Of a stretch of 59,739 nucleotides of DNA, positions 27,493 through 36,496 are shown in pieces. A program made the position numbers and the translations under genes. Positions within the stretch are counted from its first letter, which is position 1. Each line of letters opens with the position of its first letter. The notes under the pieces are model-generated. The model was not told where the DNA came from, searched no databases, and saw only the letters and a program-made list of their open reading frames with translations. Source of the DNA: Lachnospiraceae bacterium (GTDB lineage Bacteria > Bacillota > Clostridia > Lachnospirales > Lachnospiraceae); assembly GCA_024403515.1 (NCBI GenBank), contig JAKSRS010000011.1, positions 1-59,739 of the forward strand. Direction: 5' to 3'.

Positions 27493-28170
27493 TTACTTTC
27501 CTTGAAATAATTCAAAAATCTTTCTTGAGCAGTTTTCAACTACTACTTTATTATCCATAACATAAGCAATTTTATTCTGATATTTAGGTTTTATTGACCA
27601 GAAAGATTTTTCTTTTGTTATATATCTGTAGGGGCCAATTAATAACCTTTGTGGTGACATTTCGGCAGCGAATACAAAATGAGTGTTCTCATTATTAAAT
27701 CCGGCATAAGCGTTTCCATAAAGTCCACCAAGCACTATTATATCTTCAGAAGATTTAACGATAGCATCCGGTTCAACATCGCCTACTATTATAACGCTTG
27801 TATCAAATTCTAAAACCACATTCTTTTTAACATCACCTTTATAAATTTCACAGGATGATGAATAGTTGTTTGCTTCGAAATAAGGCTTGTCATTGTTCTT
27901 TTTGAAGTTAATTGCTGAATCATCGTCTTTTCCGATAATATAAAGAATAGACATGTTTGCACATGACTCCATTGTATTTACAATAAGTCTTTCCTGATCT
28001 TCAGTAAGTGATCTTCCTTCAAGTGATACTGCAAGCTTACTGTTTTTAAAGAAACCGGCTGATTCTGTGAATTTCTTATCTACTTCCTTTAAAATTTCGT
28101 CAAAAGAACACTCGCTGTCCATATAAAGTCTAATTCCGTTTGAGAAACTTTTAATTGTGATGCAGGCCAT
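27493..28170 (-). CDS. minC: Septum site-determining protein MinC
   Basis: 225 residues. The N-terminal domain (1-100) resembles MinC-N, and the C-terminal right-handed beta-helix is clear: TSVIIVGDVEPDAIVKSS, EDIIVLGGLYGNAYAG, FAAEMSPQRLLIG. MinC blocks FtsZ assembly when recruited by MinD. Here no minD or minE follows; rodA starts directly after. Located after mrdA. Confidence 0.9.
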   Translation of the reverse strand: MACITIKSFSNGIRLYMDSECSFDEILKEVDKKFTESAGFFKNSKLAVSLEGRSLTEDQERLIVNTMESCANMSILYIIGKDDDSAINFKKNNDKPYFEANNYSSSCEIYKGDVKKNVVLEFDTSVIIVGDVEPDAIVKSSEDIIVLGGLYGNAYAGFNNENTHFVFAAEMSPQRLLIGPYRYITKEKSFWSIKPKYQNKIAYVMDNKVVVENCSRKIFELFQGK

Positions 28171-28202
28171 TTTAATCTCCTATTTTCTGATACGTGCTGG
28201 TT

Positions 28203-31031
28203 TTAGTCTCCGGATACATGTGAGACATTAATCTCAGCTGCTGTACCTGTAAGAATATTATCTTCTTCTTCAAGATTGAAGTAGTATTTAATAACGTCTT
28301 TGGTTGTATCTGCAACATATTCAGATGTATAACCATTTGCTATACGTACAGCTATTGCAATACGAGGACTTTCATAAGGTGCGTAGCAAACAAAAAGACC
28401 ATGGTCGGCTCTTGTTTTACTCTGCTGAGCTGTACCGGTTTTACCGGCTATAGCCATAGGTAATGATGCGAAGTATGATTTATCCATTACTACTTTTCTC
28501 ATACCGTCATGAACTACTCTCCATATATCATCATCAATCTCTATAATATTTCTAACATTTGCACTGTATTCTTTAATCAACTTACCATCAGGATTTTCAA
28601 GTTTGTTTAATAGTGTTAAGTCATAAACGGTTCCTGAATTTGCAACAGCTGAAACATAGCGGCAAAGGCCAACAGTAGTATAGTTATTTGTACCCTGACC
28701 GATTGCGGAAGGAACAGAATAAACGTTGGAAATCTGAGGCGCAGATTCTTCAATTTCTACACCTGACTTATCACCGAGACCAAATAAATCAGCATAGTAA
28801 GTAAGTTTTTCAATACCAAGGTTACTGCTATAGAGTCCGTTTTCATCGAGTGACAATCTGTAACCTACAGTATAATAATAATAGTTACATGACTTTCTTA
28901 ATGCTTCAGAAGCATTTAAAGCACCATGTCTGCCGGGATAAATCCAGCATCTGTGGGATTCGGTAATCTCATCAAAGGATCCTAAGCAGGTAATCAAAGT
29001 ATTTTTATTAACAACACCTTCATTCAAACCGGCAACGGTTGAAACCATTTTAAAAGTTGAACCCGGTGCAGTTCTTTGCTGAGTTGCGTAATTAATCATA
29101 GGTGTTGATAAATCGGTATTAAGTTTCTTTAAATATGCAGCATCAGCACCGTTTGCAAGATAGTTGTTATCATAGCTTGGATAAGAAACTAAAGCTAAAA
29201 CATCACCATTATTTACATCGGTAATAACCATTGATGCAGAGTAAGGATCGAGTGCAAGCTGAGCTGGAGTAATCTCAAGATTAGATATTCTTCTTATCAT
29301 AAAGTCAAAAGAAGAAATACGGCCTTTATTCCATGCTTCTAATTCTTCGTCACTAAGTTCAACAGCGCCCTGATCAAGTAAAACATTACATATGGTAACC
29401 GGTTTTAAGCGATCTTCTTTTATTACATATTTAAATATTATCTTATCAAATTCTTCATCTTCAGAAAGTGATGAAAATAGAACATTTAAAATGGCATTAT
29501 ATATTTCATCAGAATCAGTATATGCCTGGTCAAGTCCCAGATATCCTTCCTCTACCCAGTTTTGAGATATCGCGTATCTTATATAATCAGCAAGTGAAAT
29601 TGTTTCATCAATAGCCCACGCCTTATATGTTGCATCTTCTTTATTGATTAATGAATTGTTTAATATTCCAATCTTAAGAAGAGTAGATTCGACATAGTTT
29701 TCATATACCTGATATTCGATTTTTAATTTAGTATAGGGTGTCTTCTTTTCTGTAAGTTCATAGTTGATCCAGTCCAAAACACTATTTTTCTTATCCAGAA
29801 ATGAAAGATATACACTTTTTTCATTTTCTGTAGCTTCATCAGTACTTAAGTGTGCTATATCAATTACCTGGTTATTAAATAACGCGTAATAAACATCATA
29901 TATAGGAATCAAAATATCGGAGTTTGTAGCATTTTCACCCGGAATATATTCCTTAGCATTTATTATTTTTTTTAGCAAAATTCCGGCAAGTTTCTGTTCA
30001 AGAATATGATAAACAGCTTCCTGAAGTTCGGAGTCTATCGTTAAATAAAGGTTATTTCCGGCAACAGATCCTACATACTGATCGATTGAAACTACTTTAC
30101 CCATAGTATCAACAAAGACAGTTTCTGAGCCTTTTTTACCTCTTAAAACAGATTCCATGCTTGCTTCTATTCCGATTTTTCCAACTATATCGCTTGACGA
30201 ATATGATGAATCAATGGCTTTAAATTCCTCTAATTCATCAGATGAAATCTTACCGGTATAGCCAATTATATGAGAAGTATAAATACCGTTTGGATATACT
30301 CTAATTGTATCTTCAGATATAGATACACCTTTTAGTACATCGTTATTTTCAAGAATAACTGCAACAGTTTCCTCAGATACATCGTTAGCAATAGTTGTTG
30401 TAATGTATTTTTGATAAGTATTTGCACTCATCGCATATCTTACAGCGACAATTTTTAAAATCATTTTTTTAGGAAGATTTTCAGTATCAATGTTATACAT
30501 TTTTTCTGAAGTCAAATATTCCATGATGTCATCAGCGCTGGATGATGACTCTAAAAATGTCATATCTTCAATATAGGTACGACCATATACATCTGCTTTA
30601 AATCTGTTTAATCTTGTTCCTGATAATGTAAACTGATAGTGACCATAATCATCGATAATTATATTAAAATCGTTTACTGTTTCATCATTATATTTTTCAA
30701 TTATTTCTATGGTTTTTTGGATAGTTCTGTTAAGCTGAGCGTTCTTTTTCTTTCCGGATTCATAAACGTCTTCTATTTTTACGGAATACGCTAGTTTATT
30801 GTAGGCAAGAACATTGCCGTTTCGGTCATAAATATTACCTCTGGCGGCATCTATTGTTCTTTCTTTCTTGATTTTTAACTGGAAATTATTAAGATAGCTT
30901 TCACCATTTACAATCTGAAGTTCAAAAAGACGGTTCACTAATACACCGGCAAGAAAAATAAATGCCAGCATTAAGAAAATGATTCTTGATGTAATTAGAC
31001 TGATGAAATATTCTTTGAATTTATTAAACAA
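28203..31031 (-). CDS. mrdA: Penicillin-binding protein 2 (elongation transpeptidase)
   Basis: A class B PBP of about 942 residues: membrane helix near the N terminus, dimerisation domain, then the transpeptidase domain with SxxK at about residue 658 (APGSTFK), SCN at about 714 and KTG at about 864 (AGKTGTAQ). About 250 extra residues lie between the two domains. No ATG is available; TTG at 31031, behind AAAGGAG, fits best (TTG 31064 is the alternative). It overlaps the end of mreD. Confidence 0.93.
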   Translation of the reverse strand: MFNKFKEYFISLITSRIIFLMLAFIFLAGVLVNRLFELQIVNGESYLNNFQLKIKKERTIDAARGNIYDRNGNVLAYNKLAYSVKIEDVYESGKKKNAQLNRTIQKTIEIIEKYNDETVNDFNIIIDDYGHYQFTLSGTRLNRFKADVYGRTYIEDMTFLESSSSADDIMEYLTSEKMYNIDTENLPKKMILKIVAVRYAMSANTYQKYITTTIANDVSEETVAVILENNDVLKGVSISEDTIRVYPNGIYTSHIIGYTGKISSDELEEFKAIDSSYSSSDIVGKIGIEASMESVLRGKKGSETVFVDTMGKVVSIDQYVGSVAGNNLYLTIDSELQEAVYHILEQKLAGILLKKIINAKEYIPGENATNSDILIPIYDVYYALFNNQVIDIAHLSTDEATENEKSVYLSFLDKKNSVLDWINYELTEKKTPYTKLKIEYQVYENYVESTLLKIGILNNSLINKEDATYKAWAIDETISLADYIRYAISQNWVEEGYLGLDQAYTDSDEIYNAILNVLFSSLSEDEEFDKIIFKYVIKEDRLKPVTICNVLLDQGAVELSDEELEAWNKGRISSFDFMIRRISNLEITPAQLALDPYSASMVITDVNNGDVLALVSYPSYDNNYLANGADAAYLKKLNTDLSTPMINYATQQRTAPGSTFKMVSTVAGLNEGVVNKNTLITCLGSFDEITESHRCWIYPGRHGALNASEALRKSCNYYYYTVGYRLSLDENGLYSSNLGIEKLTYYADLFGLGDKSGVEIEESAPQISNVYSVPSAIGQGTNNYTTVGLCRYVSAVANSGTVYDLTLLNKLENPDGKLIKEYSANVRNIIEIDDDIWRVVHDGMRKVVMDKSYFASLPMAIAGKTGTAQQSKTRADHGLFVCYAPYESPRIAIAVRIANGYTSEYVADTTKDVIKYYFNLEEEDNILTGTAAEINVSHVSGD

Positions 31032-31545
31032 ATTTCTTTGCTCTCCTTTGTTCCTGTTGCTCAAGAAATCTGTTAATTATAAATATTAACGGATAAAATG
31101 GTACGGTTAATAAAATAGTATAAACACACTCCGGTATTATTATGTGTAATAAATAATACGAAAAGTCCAAACGACCTCTTAAAAGAAACAAAAGCATATA
31201 GGAAATACATCCATAAAACAAGTCACTTATAATAACCATTCCAAGAGGAAGCTTGATATCTTCAGGGAAGAAAATCTTATTAAAATAGCCATTTGCATAA
31301 CCAATATACATTAATATCAGAGCATAAAAACCAATAGTAGGGCCTACAAAGGCATCCATGATAATGCCTCCGAAAAAGCCGATAAACATACCACTTTTCT
31401 GCCCTCTCATAAGACCAACTGAAACTGTCAGTATAAGGACAAGGTTAGGAACTGTTCCTGCAAAAGAAATTCCTTCGAAAACGGTTCCTTGTAATACAAA
31501 ACTCGTTATTAATAATATTGCTGCGACAATAATTCTAATAATCAT
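31024..31545 (-). CDS. mreD: Rod shape-determining protein MreD
   Basis: A 173-residue protein with five or six membrane helices and the MreD pattern FIGFFGGIIMDAFVGPTIGFYALILMYIGY. It couples MreC to the elongation synthases. Overlaps mreC by 1 bp (TAATG). Confidence 0.9.
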   Translation of the reverse strand: MIIRIIVAAILLITSFVLQGTVFEGISFAGTVPNLVLILTVSVGLMRGQKSGMFIGFFGGIIMDAFVGPTIGFYALILMYIGYANGYFNKIFFPEDIKLPLGMVIISDLFYGCISYMLLFLLRGRLDFSYYLLHIIIPECVYTILLTVPFYPLIFIINRFLEQQEQRRAKKFV

Positions 31546-32498
31546 TATTCTTCCTGTGACGGTTCTTCGGGTAAATTCCCGTCATTATCTTCAAAATCAA
31601 TGGCTGTAAAGCCTTTTTCTTCATCTTCAGGAGTGATTTCCTGCTTCTTATCAAGGATAATCAAAACATTATCCAAATGTTCAAAATCTATTACAGGAAT
31701 CAGATAGCCTGATTTAGTAAGGTTATTTGAATCATTAGTAATAGAATCTACATAACCTATGATAAGTCCGGGAAGATATTTGTTAGATATATCACTTGTA
31801 ACAATCTTATCGCCTTTTGTTACTTTAGAGTCGGCATCAATAAGCTGACTGAAAGGTATAACTCCGCTTGAGGATAAGGATTCAAGATTACCTGATACAA
31901 TAAGGTTTTCAGATGTACTAATAAGCTTACCCGAAACATTAAAGTTGTCTGAAATAATACTTGTAATCTTGCTCCAGTTAGGTCCAACGATTGTTACTCT
32001 TCCTACAAGACCTTTTCCGGCTACAACGTTCATATCCGGTTCTATACCATCTTTGTAACCTTTATCTACAATGAAAGTTGAAAACCAGTTGCCGGAATCA
32101 CAATAAATAACAGAAGCACCGACTTTACGATAGGTATCATAAGTCATATCCAACTCATAAAGTTCACGTAAAGAATTAAGCTCATACTTGTCCTGCATAA
32201 GCTTGGTGTTTTCTATTTCAAGTTCATTAATTTTTTCTCTTAATGTTGCATTTTCGTTTATTAAGTCTCTTATATTAACAAGTTCGGATTTACGGTCCTT
32301 AAGGTATGAACCGATATTGGAGATTCCTCTTTGATAAGGAACTACAACGTATCCTAAAACAGAGTTTATTGGTCTGGAGATAACATCAGTTGTTACACAT
32401 ACAACCATCAAAACACAACATAATATGGTTAAAATAAAAAGGAGATATTTACCGGGGATGGTAAATTTTTCTCCTTTTTTCTTTACAATAGGACTCAT
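31545..32498 (-). CDS. mreC: Rod shape-determining protein MreC
   Basis: 317 residues: one membrane helix, a coiled coil (about 65-115: NENATLREKINELEIENTKLM region), then the two-barrel MreC domain with SVIYCDSGNWFSTFIVDKG and GKGLVGRV. The acidic tail is typical. It scaffolds PBP2 and overlaps mreB by 4 bp. Confidence 0.94.
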   Translation of the reverse strand: MSPIVKKKGEKFTIPGKYLLFILTILCCVLMVVCVTTDVISRPINSVLGYVVVPYQRGISNIGSYLKDRKSELVNIRDLINENATLREKINELEIENTKLMQDKYELNSLRELYELDMTYDTYRKVGASVIYCDSGNWFSTFIVDKGYKDGIEPDMNVVAGKGLVGRVTIVGPNWSKITSIISDNFNVSGKLISTSENLIVSGNLESLSSSGVIPFSQLIDADSKVTKGDKIVTSDISNKYLPGLIIGYVDSITNDSNNLTKSGYLIPVIDFEHLDNVLIILDKKQEITPEDEEKGFTAIDFEDNDGNLPEEPSQEE

Positions 32499-33505
32499 CT
32501 ACCCATTCCTTCTATCGAATATGCAACTGATCTGTAGTTGTCATTTTTGATAACTCTTGAAAGTCCGATAGCAACGCTGGAAAGAGGATTTTCAGCCATA
32601 TTAACTCTAAGGCCTGTTCCCTTTTCAATTTTCTCAGCAAGGTGATTTACGAGTGAACCACCACCTGTAAGGTAAATTCCGTGCTTATAAATATCAGCAG
32701 CAAGTTCCGGAGGAGTTCTTTCAAGGATAACTTTAATGTTATCTATAATCTGTGCAAAATGTTCATTTAATGCTTCGTCTACAATATTAGTAGGGATTTT
32801 TCTTTCGACCGGTAATCCTGTTACAATATCTCTACCATAAACTACAGCACTTTCTTTGGCTGCTTCTAAAAGGTTAAGATTATTTTTAACATTTTCAGCT
32901 GTTTTATATCCAATAAATAAAGATAATTCTCTTCTAACAGCATTGATGATTGCTTCATCAAATCTGTAACCACCTGTCTTAATGAGCTTACTAAGAACTA
33001 TACCACCAAGTGAAAGAATTGTGATTTCTGTTGTGTTGTAACCAACGTCAACAACTAATACACCCTGAGAATTCTTGATATCAATATCCATACCAAGACC
33101 ATCAGCGATTGCCTTTTCAACAACCATGATTTTACGGGCTTTGACATTACTTTCTTTAATCAAATCATAGAAAGCTTTCTTTTCAACTTCTGTAACATCA
33201 GTAGGTACAGCAATATAGTAATCAGCAGGCTTCATATTGGCGCCAACTAAATCTGTTATGAAGAATTTAACTAAAGTCTTCATGTTATTAATATCAGCAA
33301 TTACTCCGTTTGATAAAGGATAAGAAATATTGATATTTCCGGGTGCTTTTTCGTACATTTCAAAAGCTGAATCACCGTAAGCAAAAATATTTTTCTTGTT
33401 TTCAATAGCAATCATATTCTTTTCGATGAAGATAGAATCATCTGCGCTATTGTAAATACGAATATTGCTTGTTCCTAAATCAATACCAAAAGATAAAGTA
33501 TTCAA
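32495..33505 (-). CDS. mreB: Rod shape-determining protein MreB
   Basis: A 336-residue actin-like ATPase with phosphate-1 GIDLGTSNIRIYN, phosphate-2 VLVVDVGYNTTEI, and adenosine loop YLTGGGSLVNHL. It polymerises at the membrane and directs cell-wall insertion. The sequence is diverged compared with the usual DLGTANTLVY start. It lies 18 bp after radC, the classical order. Confidence 0.94.
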   Translation of the reverse strand: MNTLSFGIDLGTSNIRIYNSADDSIFIEKNMIAIENKKNIFAYGDSAFEMYEKAPGNINISYPLSNGVIADINNMKTLVKFFITDLVGANMKPADYYIAVPTDVTEVEKKAFYDLIKESNVKARKIMVVEKAIADGLGMDIDIKNSQGVLVVDVGYNTTEITILSLGGIVLSKLIKTGGYRFDEAIINAVRRELSLFIGYKTAENVKNNLNLLEAAKESAVVYGRDIVTGLPVERKIPTNIVDEALNEHFAQIIDNIKVILERTPPELAADIYKHGIYLTGGGSLVNHLAEKIEKGTGLRVNMAENPLSSVAIGLSRVIKNDNYRSVAYSIEGMGR

Positions 33506-33523
33506 CTTATCTCCTCCTGTAAA

Positions 33524-34195
33524 TTAAATTAAGCCATTTTCTTTCATGCTGAAATAGTTACTATCCCCGATAATTATATGATCAAGTAAAGGAATGTTTA
33601 ACATTTCACCGCAAGATTTTAGCTGTAGTGTTATTTTTTTGTCTTCTAAGCTGGGCGACGAATCACCGCTTGGATGATTATGAAGTATAATGATATATAC
33701 GGCATTGTTGTTTAGAGCCTTTATAAACACCTCTCTTGGTGATATAAGGGAACTGTTTACAGTACCAACAAAAAGTGTTTCATCCGCAATCATTTTAAGC
33801 TTAGTGTTAAGATAAATTATTGTTATTCTTTCCTGCATAAGATTTTTAAACCTGAACATATAGTATTCAGCAATCTTAGGTGCAGTGTCAAAAGAAAGTC
33901 CTAACGAAGCTTTAGAAATATACAACCTTTTAGCAAACTCTATCATACATACAATCTGAGAAGCTTTTATTTTTCCTATGCCATCAATGCGGCATAACTG
34001 CTTTTCCGTAATATTAAATAAAGCACTTAAACCATCATTTTTAACTGAGGCCAGATTTAGAATAGAATCAACTATTTTAAAGACTGAATTTTTCTCATTA
34101 CCGGTTCTTATTATGATAGCTAAAAGGTCTGAATCAGTAAGGTTTTGGGGGCCAAACTGTTTATATCTTTCGTAAGGCAAATCTAAATTATTCAT
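33524..34195 (-). CDS. radC: RadC-family (JAB/MPN) protein
   Basis: 223 residues: helix-hairpin-helix region (TDSDLLAIIIRTG, LCRIDGIGKIKA) and a JAMM metalloprotease-like fold with ILHNHPSGDSSPSLED. The DNA-repair role once assigned to RadC has not held up, and its true role is unclear. Located before mreB. An 83-bp gap to the MGL-family gene holds no clear promoter. Confidence 0.93.
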   Translation of the reverse strand: MNNLDLPYERYKQFGPQNLTDSDLLAIIIRTGNEKNSVFKIVDSILNLASVKNDGLSALFNITEKQLCRIDGIGKIKASQIVCMIEFAKRLYISKASLGLSFDTAPKIAEYYMFRFKNLMQERITIIYLNTKLKMIADETLFVGTVNSSLISPREVFIKALNNNAVYIIILHNHPSGDSSPSLEDKKITLQLKSCGEMLNIPLLDHIIIGDSNYFSMKENGLI

Positions 34196-34278
34196 ATAAA
34201 TCCTTCTACACTATCCCGGCAGAATGTTATTTATACGACAAAATATTTTATCACAAAGACAATATCATGTACAGAAAT

Positions 34279-35556
34279 TTATAACTTAATAAGTCCTTTG
34301 TTGATCATTGTCTGAAGAGTATTCAAAATACCAAATTTTACATGAGGCCATGTTATTCCACCCTGGAAATAAGCGGCGTATGGCTCACGAAGAGGTCCAT
34401 CGGCAGAAAGCTCAATACTTGCCCCTGATACAAATGTACCTGCAGCCATAATAACCTGACTGTCATATCCGGGCATATCTGATGGTTCCGGACGAACATA
34501 AGAATCAATAGGCGCAGCTGACTGAATTCCTTCACAAAAAGCAATAAGTTTTTCTTTATCATGAAAGGCTACGGCCTGAATAATGTCGTGTCTGCTTTCA
34601 TTTGAATTAGGGACAACTTCAAAACCAAGTTTTTCATAAATTGATGCTGCAAAAATAGCACCCTTTAATGCTGCACTTACTACAGTTGGCGATAAAAAGA
34701 TACCCTGATAAAAGGCTCTTAATGTATCAAGTGATGCGCCAACTTCTTTACCAAGTCCGGGACTTGTAAGTCTTACTGCAGCATTTTCTATACACTCATG
34801 TTTTCCTACAAGGTAACCGCCAATAGGTGCAAGGCCTCCTCCTGGATTTTTAATAAGTGATCCTACCATAAGATCTGCGCCGACATCTGTAGGCTCTAAA
34901 AGTTCGGTAAATTCGCCATAACAGTTATCTACCATGCAAATTACGTCGGGCTTAATTGATTTAATAAATGTGATTAATTCGCCAATCTCAGCGACTGAAA
35001 ATGTTTTTCTTGTCTGATATCCTTTAGAACGCTGGATAGTAACAAGTTTAGTTCTTTCGTTAATGGCATTCTTAATGCCTTCGTAGTCAAACTTATCTCC
35101 TTCAAGTAATTCAACCTGTGAATATGTAATACCGTATTCAGCCAAAGAGCCTCGTGAGGGTCTGATTCCAATAACATTTTCAAGTGTATCGTAAGGTTTT
35201 CCAACTGGTGATAACAATTCATCACCGGGTCTTAAATTGCTCATAAGAGCAAGCGCCAATGCATGAGTTCCACATGTAATTTGCGCTCTAACCAAAGCAT
35301 CTTCTGTGTGGAAAATTGAAGCGTAGACGGCTTCAAGTGTATCTCTTCCAAAGTCGTTATAACCATACCCTGTAGTTCCCCATAAGCATGATTCGCTTAC
35401 CTGATTATCCTTAAATGCTTTAAGTACTTTTAACTGGTTACATTCAGCTATTCTATCAATTTCTTCAAATCTTTCTTTTAATTCAGAAAGACATTTTTCG
35501 CCAAAAGAAAGAACTTCTTCGCTTATACCAATTTCATTATAAAATGCCTTTGTCAT
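34279..35556 (-). CDS. Methionine gamma-lyase family (aluminum resistance-like) PLP protein
   Basis: A 425-residue member of PF06838, a fold-type I PLP enzyme. The cofactor Lys is probably in MVGSLIKNPGGGLAP; other blocks are WGTTGYGYNDFGRDT, RAQITCGTHALALAL and CMVDNCYGEF. The true substrate of this family is not established. It follows miaA with a 20-bp overlap, a linkage seen in many Firmicutes. Confidence 0.9.
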   Translation of the reverse strand: MTKAFYNEIGISEEVLSFGEKCLSELKERFEEIDRIAECNQLKVLKAFKDNQVSESCLWGTTGYGYNDFGRDTLEAVYASIFHTEDALVRAQITCGTHALALALMSNLRPGDELLSPVGKPYDTLENVIGIRPSRGSLAEYGITYSQVELLEGDKFDYEGIKNAINERTKLVTIQRSKGYQTRKTFSVAEIGELITFIKSIKPDVICMVDNCYGEFTELLEPTDVGADLMVGSLIKNPGGGLAPIGGYLVGKHECIENAAVRLTSPGLGKEVGASLDTLRAFYQGIFLSPTVVSAALKGAIFAASIYEKLGFEVVPNSNESRHDIIQAVAFHDKEKLIAFCEGIQSAAPIDSYVRPEPSDMPGYDSQVIMAAGTFVSGASIELSADGPLREPYAAYFQGGITWPHVKFGILNTLQTMINKGLIKL

Positions 35557-36496
35557 TCAAAATCTCCTTAATATGACCGATGATTTTTTCATCATTATAT
35601 TCAAAAGAAGGTTTATCCAGCCAGATAACTTCTTTTTCTCTTTTAAACCATGTAATCTGCCTTTTGGCAAAGTGTCTGGTGTCGCGTTTTATCTTGTAAA
35701 TTGCGTCTTCAAGGCTTATTACATTATCAAGATATTCATCAATTTCCTTGTAGCCTAATCCGTGCATAGAAACATATTCGCGGTTTAAGCCCATTGATTT
35801 TAGTTTTTTTACTTCATCAACAAGTCCGTTTGAAACCATAATATCGACACGTTTATCTATATTAGCATAAACTTTTTCTCTGTCATCATTTAAAACGAAA
35901 TATGCAAAATTATATATTGATTCTTTCTTATGCATTTCTTCGTTATGATCACTTATGGGAGTGTTGGTTTCTTCAAAGTATTCGATGGCACGAATTACTT
36001 TTTTAATATTATTCATATGAATTACTTCACATGACTTGGGATCTTTGGATCTTAACATTTCAAATAAAGCTTCAGGTCCTTTTTCTTTAGCAATCAGTTC
36101 AAGTTCACTTCTTAGCTTATTATTTGCGCCTTCGCCGCTTTCAAAATCAATATCATATAAAAGTGCCTGAACATAAAAGCCGGTACCTCCTACAAGCATA
36201 GGAATATGGCCACGACTTGCAATTTCTTCAACACACCTTTTAGCATTTGCCTTAAAATCAGCAACACTGAATTCATCGTGGGGATCAAGAATGTCGATTA
36301 AATGATGTTTAACACCATCCATCTCCTCGGGCATGATTTTAGCACTTCCGATATCCATATACTTATAAACCTGCATGGAATCTGCTGATATTATTTCACC
36401 ATTAATAGCCTTGGCAAGATCAATCGATAATTTAGTTTTTCCTACTGCTGTTGGTCCACAAAGTATTACCAGTGGAAGTTTATTGTTATTGTTCAT
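35537..36496 (-). CDS. miaA: tRNA dimethylallyltransferase
   Basis: A 319-residue enzyme that adds a dimethylallyl group to A37 of tRNAs. P-loop GPTAVGKTKLSIDLA, then SADSMQVYK, MLVGGTGFYVQAL, MHGLGYKEI and KRDTRHFAKRQ.TWF. The product is the substrate of MiaB, encoded downstream on the same strand set. It follows mutL with a 1-bp overlap. Confidence 0.97.
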   Translation of the reverse strand: MNNNNKLPLVILCGPTAVGKTKLSIDLAKAINGEIISADSMQVYKYMDIGSAKIMPEEMDGVKHHLIDILDPHDEFSVADFKANAKRCVEEIASRGHIPMLVGGTGFYVQALLYDIDFESGEGANNKLRSELELIAKEKGPEALFEMLRSKDPKSCEVIHMNNIKKVIRAIEYFEETNTPISDHNEEMHKKESIYNFAYFVLNDDREKVYANIDKRVDIMVSNGLVDEVKKLKSMGLNREYVSMHGLGYKEIDEYLDNVISLEDAIYKIKRDTRHFAKRQITWFKREKEVIWLDKPSFEYNDEKIIGHIKEILNDKGIL

